A stretch of DNA of 33,556 bases from Candidatus Blautia stercorigallinarum (GTDB lineage: Bacteria; Bacillota; Clostridia; Lachnospirales; Lachnospiraceae): the NCBI GenBank assembly GCA_019112785.1, contig DXIQ01000029.1:1-33556 (forward strand), in the 5' to 3' direction. A program made the position numbers and the translations under genes. Below are positions 1 through 7,237 of the stretch, in pieces; position 1 is the stretch's first letter; every line of letters begins with the position of its first letter. Under the pieces are notes generated by a model, which was not told the origin of the DNA, did no database searches, and saw nothing but the letters and a program-made list of their open reading frames with translations.

Positions 1-217
1 GAGGCTTCCCAACCAGCCAAACCATAAATCACCACCGAATGGACAGACAGACTTTCTAAGAGGTTTCCCCGGCGGGAGGCCAGGTCCCAAGGAGGCGTCG
101 TCAATCGCCCTGCCTCAGTGATTATACCTCATGATCTGATCTGATGCATCATGGAAGCCTCAGACACGGTAAGGAACAATAACTTCTGATGGAGAGAGAA
201 TCCCTCCTTCAGTTATT
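1..217 (+). ncRNA. Candidate structured RNA upstream of gatB, family unknown
   Basis: No convincing coding frame is visible here, but the stretch holds several strong helices. GAGGCTTCC at 1-9 is the exact reverse complement of 153-161, giving a 9-bp closing stem. AATCAC at 27-32 pairs with 118-123. GGTTTCCC at 62-69 pairs with GGGAGGCC at 74-81 around a four-base loop, using two G-U pairs that only work if the plus strand is transcribed. GAGGC at 92-96 can pair with 112-116, and CATGAT at 130-135 with 148-153. A further hairpin at 178-217 (AATAAC with GTTATT, CTGATGGAG with CTCCTTCAG, one mismatch) could be its terminator, although the T run after it is poor. The 5' end lies at or before the window edge. 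It could be a free small RNA or a gatB leader. I do not recognise the family: T-box, SRP, tmRNA and RNase P hallmarks are absent. Confidence 0.5.
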
Positions 218-288
218 CATTTAGACTTTGTAACTATTAACCCGTAGTCATTATTGACTACACCATTATCATACTAGGAGGAAGGATA

Positions 289-1740
289 ATGGAAAAACAA
301 TATGAGACGGTTATCGGACTGGAAGTCCATGTAGAACTTTCTACAGAATCCAAGATTTTCTGCGGCTGCTCTACTAAGTTCGGGGGAGCTCCCAATACCC
401 ATACCTGTCCGGTATGCGCTGGCCTTCCCGGGGCTCTTCCGGTATTAAACAAGCAGGTAGTGGAATACGCCCTGGCTCTTGGCCTGGCAGCTAACTGCCA
501 GATCAACCAGTACTGCAAGTTTGACAGGAAGAACTATTTTTACCCTGACAACCCCCAGAACTACCAGATTTCCCAGCTTTATCTTCCCATCTGCCACGAT
601 GGTTATCTGGAAATCCAGACAGCCGCAGGCCCTAAAAAGATTCGGATACACGAAATGCACATGGAGGAAGATGCGGGAAAACTGATCCATGACGAGTGGG
701 ATGACTGCTCTTTGGTGGATTACAACCGAAGCGGCGTTCCCCTTATTGAGATCGTGTCTGAGCCGGATATGAGAAATGCCCAGGAAGTGATCGCTTATCT
801 GGAAAAACTGCGGCTTATCTGCCAGTATCTGGGAGTCTCTGACTGTAAGCTTCAGGAAGGGTCTATGCGTGCCGACGTAAACCTTTCAGTAAGAGAGGTG
901 GGATCCCGGGAGCTGGGAATCAGGACAGAGATGAAGAATCTGAACTCTTTTAAGGCTATTGCAAGAGCTATCGAAGGAGAAAGGGCCCGGCAGATTGAGC
1001 TTCTGGAAGAGGGACGCCCGGTGATCCAGGAGACCCGGCGGTGGGATGACAATAAAGAATATTCCTACGCTATGCGTTCCAAGGAAGACGCCAAGGATTA
1101 CCGTTACTTCCCGGACCCGGACCTGCCTCCGGTGCGCATCAGCGATCAGTGGATAGCCCAGATCCGGAATGCCCAGCCGGAACTTCAGGAGGAAAAGGCA
1201 AAACGGTATATGGAGCAGTACGAGCTGTCAGATTATGACGCCGGCCTTCTGACCCAGTCCAGACACCTGAGCGAAATGTTTGAAAAGACTGCGGCAATCT
1301 GCCAGATGCCGAAGAAGGCGGCCAACTGGTATATTGGGGAAACTCTGCGCCTGGTAAAAGAAGAAGGAATAGAGACAGAAGAAATCTCCTTCTCTCCGGA
1401 GCATCTGGCAGAGCTGATCCTGATGACAGACCGGGGAGAGCTGAACAATAAAACTGCCAAAGAAGTTTTCCGTATGATTTTTACAGACGATGTGGACCCC
1501 ATGATCTATGCAGAAGAGAAAGGGCTGAAAACCGTTCTGGATACCGGACTTCTGGAAGAGACCGTGGCAAAAGTCCTGGAAGAAAATCCAGACACGGTAA
1601 AGCAGTATCTGGAAGGAAAGACGAAAGTCACCGGATTTTTGGTAGGACAGATCATGAAGCAGATGAAAGGAAAAGCAGATCCTAAACAGGTGAACCAGCT
1701 TCTTAGACAGAAGCTTCAGGAGGCAGAGGAGAAGGCATAG
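289..1740 (+). CDS. gatB: Asp-tRNA(Asn)/Glu-tRNA(Gln) amidotransferase subunit B
   Basis: GatB is the kinase and tRNA-binding subunit of the GatCAB complex, which converts misacylated Glu-tRNA(Gln) and Asp-tRNA(Asn) to the correct amidated forms in the cytoplasm. The 483-residue length is normal. The N-terminal signature ETVIGLEVHVEL is present at about residues 6-17, followed by a likely zinc site made of C25, C27, C40 and C43 (FCGC and CPVCAG). The cradle domain follows and the last ~140 residues look like the helical YqeY-type tail that binds tRNA. A strong AGGAGG lies 9 bases before the ATG. gatC and gatA would normally precede it; they are not in the window, and the preceding 288 bases look like structured RNA rather than a gatA end. 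GlnRS or AsnRS presence elsewhere cannot be judged. Confidence 0.97.
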   Translation: MEKQYETVIGLEVHVELSTESKIFCGCSTKFGGAPNTHTCPVCAGLPGALPVLNKQVVEYALALGLAANCQINQYCKFDRKNYFYPDNPQNYQISQLYLPICHDGYLEIQTAAGPKKIRIHEMHMEEDAGKLIHDEWDDCSLVDYNRSGVPLIEIVSEPDMRNAQEVIAYLEKLRLICQYLGVSDCKLQEGSMRADVNLSVREVGSRELGIRTEMKNLNSFKAIARAIEGERARQIELLEEGRPVIQETRRWDDNKEYSYAMRSKEDAKDYRYFPDPDLPPVRISDQWIAQIRNAQPELQEEKAKRYMEQYELSDYDAGLLTQSRHLSEMFEKTAAICQMPKKAANWYIGETLRLVKEEGIETEEISFSPEHLAELILMTDRGELNNKTAKEVFRMIFTDDVDPMIYAEEKGLKTVLDTGLLEETVAKVLEENPDTVKQYLEGKTKVTGFLVGQIMKQMKGKADPKQVNQLLRQKLQEAEEKA

Positions 1741-1843
1741 CGTAAGGTATTTAAAGTATCTTACATTAGAAAAGAAAAATCCGGAAGAGCTTTAAAACCA
1801 TCCTCTTTTGTGGTAAGCTACTGTAGAAGATGGGAGGAAAGCT

Positions 1844-2611
1844 ATGGATATTATTGAATTTCAGAATAAACTAAAAGATATACAGACCCTGGCTCTGAAT
1901 AACGGGAAACAGGTACGGGCAGAGCTGGTGGAAAAATTTTTCGGTGAGGAGGATATGGATCAGGAGAAACTCCAGAAGGTCTACGATTATCTGGAAGTCC
2001 AGGGAATCCGTGTTACCGGAAGAACAGGAGACAGAGAAGACGCCGGACAAGGGCCGGTTCCTCATATAGAGAAAAAACAGGAAAGAGTTCCTCTTACAGC
2101 AGAGGAAGAAGAGTATCTTAAGGAGTATCTGAAAGCCTTTGGATTTGAGGAAAATTTAAGAGACCGGCAGGAATTGCTTCTGGCCTGCAAAAGAAATGAA
2201 GAAGGTGCCAGGGAAAGTCTGGTAAAGGCCTGCCAGAGAGAACTGGCAGATGTGGCAAGAGACCTGAACTGCCGGGAGGTTCTCTTCGCAGATCTGCTTT
2301 CTGAGGCAAATACAGCTCTTCTTATGGCACTGGAGGAGCTTAAGAATGTGACAGAGGAAGAAGCAGCAGAAGAATGGCTTATGCATAAAGTCCGCAGCCT
2401 GGTGGAAGAATTTCTGGAGGAGCAGACCAGGCAGAAGAGAGAAGATAATTTCCTGGTGGAAAAGGTCCAGAACCTGGAAGAACGGTTAAAGGCTCTCACA
2501 GAAGATGATAATATCAAATATACAGTGGAAGAACTTTCCGGATTCCTGGATATGGAGCCGGAAGAAATGAAAGCGATCCTCCGGCTGACAGGGGATGACA
2601 GCGAAAAGTAA
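1844..2611 (+). CDS. Degenerate sigma-70-like protein
   Basis: This 255-residue acidic protein resembles a primary sigma factor that has lost its DNA-reading parts. Residues 1-55 look like sigma region 1.1 (helical, with AELVEKFFGEEDMDQEKLQKVYDYLEVQGIRV). Residues ~84-165 follow the pattern of regions 1.2 and 2 (LLLACKRNEEGARESLVKACQRELADVARDLN, then FADLLSEANTALLMALEEL, matching the usual DLIQEGNIGLIRAVEKF). The aromatic and basic residues of region 2.4 that read the -10 box are not evident, and no region 4 helix-turn-helix is visible. Residues ~215-250 (YTVEELSGFLDMEPEEMKAIL) recall region 3. The ATG has a good GGGAGG site 7 bases upstream. It lies 103 bases after gatB and ends at a strong terminator. 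Function is unknown; it may bind core RNA polymerase without recognising promoters, but this is inference. Confidence 0.7.
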   Translation: MDIIEFQNKLKDIQTLALNNGKQVRAELVEKFFGEEDMDQEKLQKVYDYLEVQGIRVTGRTGDREDAGQGPVPHIEKKQERVPLTAEEEEYLKEYLKAFGFEENLRDRQELLLACKRNEEGARESLVKACQRELADVARDLNCREVLFADLLSEANTALLMALEELKNVTEEEAAEEWLMHKVRSLVEEFLEEQTRQKREDNFLVEKVQNLEERLKALTEDDNIKYTVEELSGFLDMEPEEMKAILRLTGDDSEK

Positions 2612-2625
2612 ACAAGGAAAAACAG

Positions 2626-2662
2626 GAAAAGAAGCCCGGATACTGGGGCTTCTTTTCTGAAT
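2626..2662 (+). terminator. Intrinsic terminator after the sigma-like gene
   Basis: A perfect 12-bp stem, GAAAAGAAGCCC at 2626-2637 with GGGCTTCTTTTC at 2646-2657, encloses an 8-base loop. The U-rich part is supplied by the stem's own TTCTTTTC and the following bases. It lies 15 bases after the stop codon and closes the gatB to sigma-like unit. Confidence 0.88.
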
Positions 2663-2700
2663 TTTTTAAAAGTTTTCACAGTTTTTTCATTGATTGTTTT

Positions 2701-2706
2701 TATAAT
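2701..2706 (+). promoter_or_regulatory. Possible -10 element for ftsH
   Basis: TATAAT stands 80 bases before the ftsH start in a very AT-rich stretch. The matching -35 region is not close to consensus, and other TATA-like strings nearby (2727-2758) could serve instead. Confidence 0.35.
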
Positions 2707-2786
2707 AAGAAGTATAGTTTTTATATAATGATGCTGTCATATTTTTATACTATATAAATAAAATGGAAAAGGTTGGAGGTAAACAA

Positions 2787-4676
2787 ATGGACATTAAAGA
2801 AAAGAAAAAGCCTCAGCTTCCAAAAAAACCGGTGATGTTTTATTACCTTATCGTGCTGGTCATACTGGCGGCGGTTAACTTATTCCTTGTGCCCTCTTTG
2901 TCAGAGAGCCGCATACAGGACGCTACCTATGACCAGTTTTTGGATGATCTTGAGGCAGGCAGGATTTCAGAAGTAAATCTGGAAGAAGATACGATTTATT
3001 ATCTGGAAAAGGACGGCGACCAGCAGCAGGTTTATAAGACAGGCCGTATTTTCGATGTAAACGAGGTAGAGAGACTGGATCAGGCAGGAGTAGTCTTCTC
3101 TGAGGAGATTCCTCAGCAGATGAACCCGCTGCTCTCATCCCTTATCAGTTTTGTACTGCCCCTGGTACTTTTATGGGTAGTAGGCGGCTGGCTGATGAAG
3201 CGGATGATGAAAAACATGGGCGGTATGGGTGGTCCGGGAGCTATGACTTTCGGAAAGAGCAATGCCAAGATCTATGTAAAGTCATCTACAGGGATCAAGT
3301 TTTCAGATGTAGCCGGAGAAGACGAGGCCAAGGAACTGTTGACCGAGCTGGTAGATTATCTTCATAACCCAGGAAAGTATGCAGAGATTGGCGCATCCCT
3401 TCCAAAAGGAGCCCTTCTGGTTGGACCTCCCGGAACAGGTAAGACCCTTCTGGCCAAGGCTGTGGCAGGAGAGGCCGACGTCCCTTTCTTCTCCATATCC
3501 GGTTCTGAATTTGTGGAAATGTTCGTGGGAATGGGCGCTGCAAAAGTCCGCGACCTGTTTAAGCAGGCCAACGAAAAAGCTCCCTGTATCGTATTTATTG
3601 ATGAGATTGATACCATTGGTAAAAAACGTGACGGACAATTTGCCGGAGCCAATGATGAGAGGGAGCAGACATTAAACCAGCTTCTTACAGAGATGGATGG
3701 ATTTGACAGCTCAAAAGGTGTTGTAATCCTGGCTGCCACCAACCGTCCAGATTCTCTGGACCCTGCACTTTTAAGGCCGGGACGTTTTGACAGGAGGATT
3801 CCTGTAGAGCTTCCTGACTTAAAGGGAAGAGAGGAGATCCTGAAGGTTCATGCCAGAAAGATCAAGATTTCCGATGATGTGAACTTCAGTGATATTGCTA
3901 AGGCAGCCCCTGGAGCTTCCGGAGCTGATCTGGCCAATGTTGTGAATGAAGCGGCTCTGAGGGCAGTCCGTGACGGCAGAAAATTTGCCACCCAGGCAGA
4001 CCTGGAGGAGAGCATTGAGGTGGTCATCGCCGGATATCAGAAGAAAAACCAGGTCCTTTCCAACAAGGAAAAACTTATTGTGGCTTACCACGAAGTGGGA
4101 CACGCGCTGGTTGCTGCCATGCAGTCCCATTCCGCACCGGTGCATAAGATCACCATTATCCCAAGGACTTCCGGGGCTCTGGGCTATACCATGCAGGTAG
4201 AGGATGGAGAACACTATCTTATGTCAAAAGAAGAACTGGAGAATAAGATCGCTACCTTTACAGGAGGAAGAGCGGCAGAGGAGCTGATCTTCCACTCCAT
4301 TACCACAGGAGCTTCCAATGACATTGAACAGGCTACCAAGCTGGCCAGAGGTATGATCACCAGATATGGTATGTCCCAGGAGTTTGGCATGGTAGCCATG
4401 GAGACTGTATCCAACCAGTATTTAGGAGGAGACAGTTCCCTGACCTGTTCCTTTGAGACACAGACACGGATTGACAAAATGGTAGTGGATCTGGTACAGA
4501 AACAGCATGACAAGGCTGTGAAGATCCTGGAAGAGAATATGCCGAAACTCCATGAACTGGCTAAGTATCTCTATGAACATGAGACCATCTCGGGAGAAGA
4601 GTTTATGAGGATCCTGACTACCAAGCCAAGGATTGCAATGAACCAGGAAAACGCCGAAGAAGGGTCAGAGGAATAA
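2787..4676 (+). CDS. ftsH: ATP-dependent membrane zinc protease FtsH
   Basis: FtsH is a membrane-anchored AAA+ protease that extracts and degrades misassembled membrane proteins and some short-lived cytoplasmic ones. I use the ATG at 2787 because GGAGG at 2774-2778 sits well before it; an in-frame ATG at 2763 lacks a site. The resulting 629 residues are normal. Two membrane segments flank a small external domain (about residues 17-40 and 117-145). The AAA module has Walker A GPPGTGKT at 213-220, Walker B IVFIDEID, and the second region of homology ending RPGRFDRRI. The protease site is HEVGH at 435-439, where most homologues have HEAGH, with D512 in GASNDIEQATKLA as the probable third zinc ligand. 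The C-terminal tail is acidic. It is transcribed alone and ends at a strong terminator. Confidence 0.96.
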   Translation: MDIKEKKKPQLPKKPVMFYYLIVLVILAAVNLFLVPSLSESRIQDATYDQFLDDLEAGRISEVNLEEDTIYYLEKDGDQQQVYKTGRIFDVNEVERLDQAGVVFSEEIPQQMNPLLSSLISFVLPLVLLWVVGGWLMKRMMKNMGGMGGPGAMTFGKSNAKIYVKSSTGIKFSDVAGEDEAKELLTELVDYLHNPGKYAEIGASLPKGALLVGPPGTGKTLLAKAVAGEADVPFFSISGSEFVEMFVGMGAAKVRDLFKQANEKAPCIVFIDEIDTIGKKRDGQFAGANDEREQTLNQLLTEMDGFDSSKGVVILAATNRPDSLDPALLRPGRFDRRIPVELPDLKGREEILKVHARKIKISDDVNFSDIAKAAPGASGADLANVVNEAALRAVRDGRKFATQADLEESIEVVIAGYQKKNQVLSNKEKLIVAYHEVGHALVAAMQSHSAPVHKITIIPRTSGALGYTMQVEDGEHYLMSKEELENKIATFTGGRAAEELIFHSITTGASNDIEQATKLARGMITRYGMSQEFGMVAMETVSNQYLGGDSSLTCSFETQTRIDKMVVDLVQKQHDKAVKILEENMPKLHELAKYLYEHETISGEEFMRILTTKPRIAMNQENAEEGSEE

Positions 4677-4707
4677 AAGGTACATTGTATAAAACAGTTT
4701 ACGTATT

Positions 4708-4756
4708 AGCTTTCCCTTATTTTTTTCTTACCGGAAAAAATAAGGGAAAGCTTTTT
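4708..4756 (+). terminator. Strong intrinsic terminator after ftsH
   Basis: AGCTTTCCCTTA plus a T run (4708-4727) pairs with 4733-4752 over about 19 bp with one extra T, followed by TTTTT. The A and T runs within both arms mean that it could work on either strand. Confidence 0.92.
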
Positions 4757-4830
4757 AACTTATAGGAAATTCTTCCGGACTGCCCTATAGAATAAAAAGC
4801 CTTCCGGGCGGGATGCACACGCCGCAATAA

Positions 4831-4974
4831 GGTATGTTACCGCCTTGTGATATTGCAGCGGCGCGCAAAGTGTTTAAGTCCCTCAAGATTGAGAGGTGGG
4901 GGAGCTGGGGTGGGCTTGCCCACAGACTGGAGGGATGTTTGGACAGACAGAATCTGCCGGAGAATGAATTTTAG
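4831..4974 (+). pseudogene. 3' remnant of a URO-D-type gene
   Basis: In the frame running from 4831 to the TAG at 4972-4974, the residues IAAARKVFKSLKIE (from 4852) match IAAAHKVFKPLEIQ near the C-terminus of the intact URO-D-type gene at 5060-6208. The nucleotide sequences are also clearly similar across this part. An in-frame TAA at 4828-4830 closes the frame upstream, and no other homologous section is visible between the ftsH terminator and 4831. After the match the frame reads into 27 unrelated residues rich in W and G. This looks like the tail of a deleted tandem paralogue. It and its flanks account for most of the 383-base gap between ftsH and the next gene; I see nothing else in that gap apart from the terminator and a weak promoter. 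Confidence 0.65.
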
Positions 4975-4989
4975 CCAGCAGGGAAAATT

Positions 4990-5018
4990 TTGTGCAAATT
5001 ATATATATTTTATATAGA
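4990..5018 (+). promoter_or_regulatory. Possible promoter of the URO-D-type gene
   Basis: TTGTGC at 4990-4995 and TATAGA at 5013-5018 are 17 bases apart in an AT-rich stretch 42 bases before the start codon. Overlapping TATATA strings make the exact -10 uncertain. Confidence 0.4.
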
Positions 5019-5059
5019 AACTTTTGAAGACATGTGATACATGAGTCAGGAGGGATGAA

Positions 5060-6208
5060 ATGTCAGACAACGAACTGCTGAACAAAAAAAGAAGTAATTT
5101 GATGAAAGCACTGAAGCGGGAAGGCGCTGATTATGTGCCCACTATGATGGCTTCCAGCTGCGCTGAGGTAGCCTGGACAGGACAGAAGGTTACGGATATT
5201 ATTGATGATCCGGATAAATATGTAAAGGCCATGACGGATGTATTTGACGTGATGTGGGCGGATGGAAATACTTTTTCCGGAACACTGTTTACACCGAAGA
5301 TTGAGGAGGTTTTGGAGCCCCTTCAGAACAAGTTCGGTCCGGATGGAGTGACTCCGGAGCATGTGCAGATGCCCATGATGGAGAGGGATGAGTACGATCA
5401 GTTTATCGAGGATCCGAACCGCTTTGTCTCTGAAGTGCGGGTTCCCAGAAAGTACCCGAAGCTTTATGAGGATCGGGAATATGCGAAAAAGGTTCTGAAG
5501 ACAGTGGCAGAGGACAAGTTCTATTCTCTTGGCGTGCTGATGGGAAAGCAGTCCCAGGTACTGTCGGAGAAATATGGAATTACTGATATCGCGGATTTCT
5601 CCAAAGTATTCTCTAACCCGGTGGATACACTGTTTGACTACTGCCGCGGTTTCAAGGGAACCTTGACAGACCTGCGCAGACAGCCGGATAAGGTGAAAGC
5701 GGCCTGCGACAAACTCTGGGAGGTATACAATCTTCCGCGTATGTCCGGCCCGGTAGATGAATTCCCCTATGCGTGCCATATGACTCACATCGCGCCGTAC
5801 TTAAGCCCGAAGCAGTTTGAGGAGCTGTACTGGCCTTATGAAAAGAAATGGATTGAGCGGGCTGCAGCAGCAGGCTCCAAGGTATGGATCATGCTGGAGG
5901 GCAGCTGGGAGAAGGTATGGCATCATTTCCTGGAAGTGCCGAAGGATTCCTGTATCTTACATATTGACGATGACGATATCTGCAAGGCCAAGAAGGAACT
6001 CGGCGATCATCAGATTATTGAGGGCGGTCTGAAAGTGGCGGCTGTGAGAACACAAAGCATTGACAAGATTAAGGATGATATCAAGCATGTTATCGATGTA
6101 TGCGCGCCTGGTGACGGCTTCCTGTTCTGTACGGACAAGGCATGGATTGCGGCGGCGCACAAAGTGTTCAAGCCTCTCGAGATTCAGGGGAAGGGGGAGT
6201 TGGATTGA
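5060..6208 (+). CDS. Uroporphyrinogen decarboxylase-fold (URO-D) family methyltransferase
   Basis: The 382-residue protein belongs to the URO-D fold family. In this family many members are not haem enzymes but move methyl groups to or from corrinoid proteins or thiols, as MtaA and MtbA do. The typical stretch HIAPYLSPKQFEELYWPYEKKW is at about residues 241-262, and the C-terminal barrel strands carry IIEGGLKV and PGDGFLFCTDKAW. The N-terminal PxWxMRQAGR signature of true HemE is missing, and there are no haem genes nearby, so decarboxylation of uroporphyrinogen is unlikely. The substrate cannot be told from sequence; a role in methyl transfer or O-demethylation is an inference. No corrinoid protein gene is adjacent. 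AGGAGGG lies 8 bases before the ATG. A tail fragment of a sister gene lies just upstream. Confidence 0.85.
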   Translation: MSDNELLNKKRSNLMKALKREGADYVPTMMASSCAEVAWTGQKVTDIIDDPDKYVKAMTDVFDVMWADGNTFSGTLFTPKIEEVLEPLQNKFGPDGVTPEHVQMPMMERDEYDQFIEDPNRFVSEVRVPRKYPKLYEDREYAKKVLKTVAEDKFYSLGVLMGKQSQVLSEKYGITDIADFSKVFSNPVDTLFDYCRGFKGTLTDLRRQPDKVKAACDKLWEVYNLPRMSGPVDEFPYACHMTHIAPYLSPKQFEELYWPYEKKWIERAAAAGSKVWIMLEGSWEKVWHHFLEVPKDSCILHIDDDDICKAKKELGDHQIIEGGLKVAAVRTQSIDKIKDDIKHVIDVCAPGDGFLFCTDKAWIAAAHKVFKPLEIQGKGELD

Positions 6209-6251
6209 CTTACATATTATATTTTGCTAGAATGTCTTCGGAGGTTTTGCA

Positions 6252-7205
6252 ATGAATTACATTGTGTTTGACTTAGAGTGGAATCAATGCCCCTATGGAA
6301 AAGAAAGAGAGAACAAAAGGCTTCCCTTTGAGATCATAGAGATAGGAGCTTTAAAATTAGATGAGAATCGGAATTGTGTAGATTCTTTTCATCAGGTAAT
6401 AAAACCGGTTGTCTATAAAAAACTGCATTATCGTACTAAGGAAATCCTGGATATTAAAGGCTCAGACCTGGAACAGGGGCTCCCTTTTACGGAGGCGGTA
6501 AAAAATTTTATGAAATGGTGCGGTCCCAAAGCAAAGTTCTGCACATGGGGTTCCACAGATCTGGTGGAACTTCAGAGAAACATGAAGTACTATCATATGC
6601 TGAACTTGCTTAAGGGGCCGATTTTTTATTATGATATACAGAAACTTTTCGGTCTGGTATATGAGGGGCAGCGTACGGCCAGATCTCTGGAAAGTGCTAT
6701 CGATTATCTGGATATGAAAAAAGACGGGCAGTTTCACAGAGCCCTGAACGACGCATATTACACAGCTGAGATTTTTAGGGATATACCTGAGGGAGAAGCC
6801 CAGAAGTACTATTCTATCGACTGCTATCAGAATCCCAAAGGAAGACGAGACCAGATTTATACGGTATTCCCGGAATATTCCAAATTTATATCCAGAGAAT
6901 TTCCTTCCAAGGAAGAGGCTATGAAAGACCGGGATGTTACCAGGACCAGATGTTTTATCTGCGGCAAGACGGCAAAGAAGAAGATACGCTGGTTTTCCGT
7001 GAATACAAAGGCTCATATGTGTCTGGCTTTCTGCCCGGAACACGGCTATTTCAAGGGGAAGGCAAGACTGAAGAAGACGGATGAAGGAAAGTATTATGTG
7101 GTAAAAACACTGAAGAAAATTGAGCAGGAGGAAGCTGAGCATATCAGAGAGAAGAGAGATACGCTCAGAAAAAAACGCCGTCAGCGAAGACATCAGGAAA
7201 AATAA
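6252..7205 (+). CDS. DEDDh 3'-5' exonuclease with C-terminal Cys/His motif
   Basis: A 317-residue protein with an RNase T/DnaQ-type exonuclease domain in the first ~180 residues. The metal-binding residues are visible: D7 and E9 in VFDLEW, D103 in WGSTDLVEL, then H162 and D167 in FHRALNDAYY, which makes it the DEDDh type. Such enzymes remove nucleotides from 3' ends of RNA or DNA; the KapD/Snp-type members are the closest in look. A short region near residues 230-265 has CFICGK, then CLAFCPEHG, a likely zinc site, and the last ~35 residues are very basic, suggesting nucleic acid binding. GGAGG lies 8 bases before the ATG. The MATE gene follows 32 bases later, so the two may be co-transcribed, though no functional link is obvious. 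Confidence 0.85.
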   Translation: MNYIVFDLEWNQCPYGKERENKRLPFEIIEIGALKLDENRNCVDSFHQVIKPVVYKKLHYRTKEILDIKGSDLEQGLPFTEAVKNFMKWCGPKAKFCTWGSTDLVELQRNMKYYHMLNLLKGPIFYYDIQKLFGLVYEGQRTARSLESAIDYLDMKKDGQFHRALNDAYYTAEIFRDIPEGEAQKYYSIDCYQNPKGRRDQIYTVFPEYSKFISREFPSKEEAMKDRDVTRTRCFICGKTAKKKIRWFSVNTKAHMCLAFCPEHGYFKGKARLKKTDEGKYYVVKTLKKIEQEEAEHIREKRDTLRKKRRQRRHQEK

Positions 7206-7237
7206 TAGAATTTACGAAGGAGGATTATCAGGCTTTT

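Noticed and set aside
1-24. End of an upstream gene (frame 1 reads a few codons to a TAA at 25-27)
   Set aside because: The few codons do not resemble a GatA C-terminus, and the same bases form a perfect stem with 153-161.
1-160. SRP RNA, because of CCAGGTCC and GGAGGC near 80-96
   Set aside because: The match to the SRP core is short, no GNRA loop or symmetric bulge can be placed, and the global fold is branched rather than one long hairpin.
2062-2679. Long minus-strand open frame opposite the sigma-like gene
   Set aside because: It is Ser/Arg-rich with no ribosome binding site and mirrors the Glu/Leu-rich codons of the real gene on the other strand.
4930-4950. Repeat of GGACAGACAG shared with 41-50
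   Set aside because: Only ten bases match and the flanks differ, so it is probably chance.
5060-6208. True uroporphyrinogen decarboxylase (HemE)
   Set aside because: The MRQAGR-type N-terminal signature is absent and there is no haem gene context.
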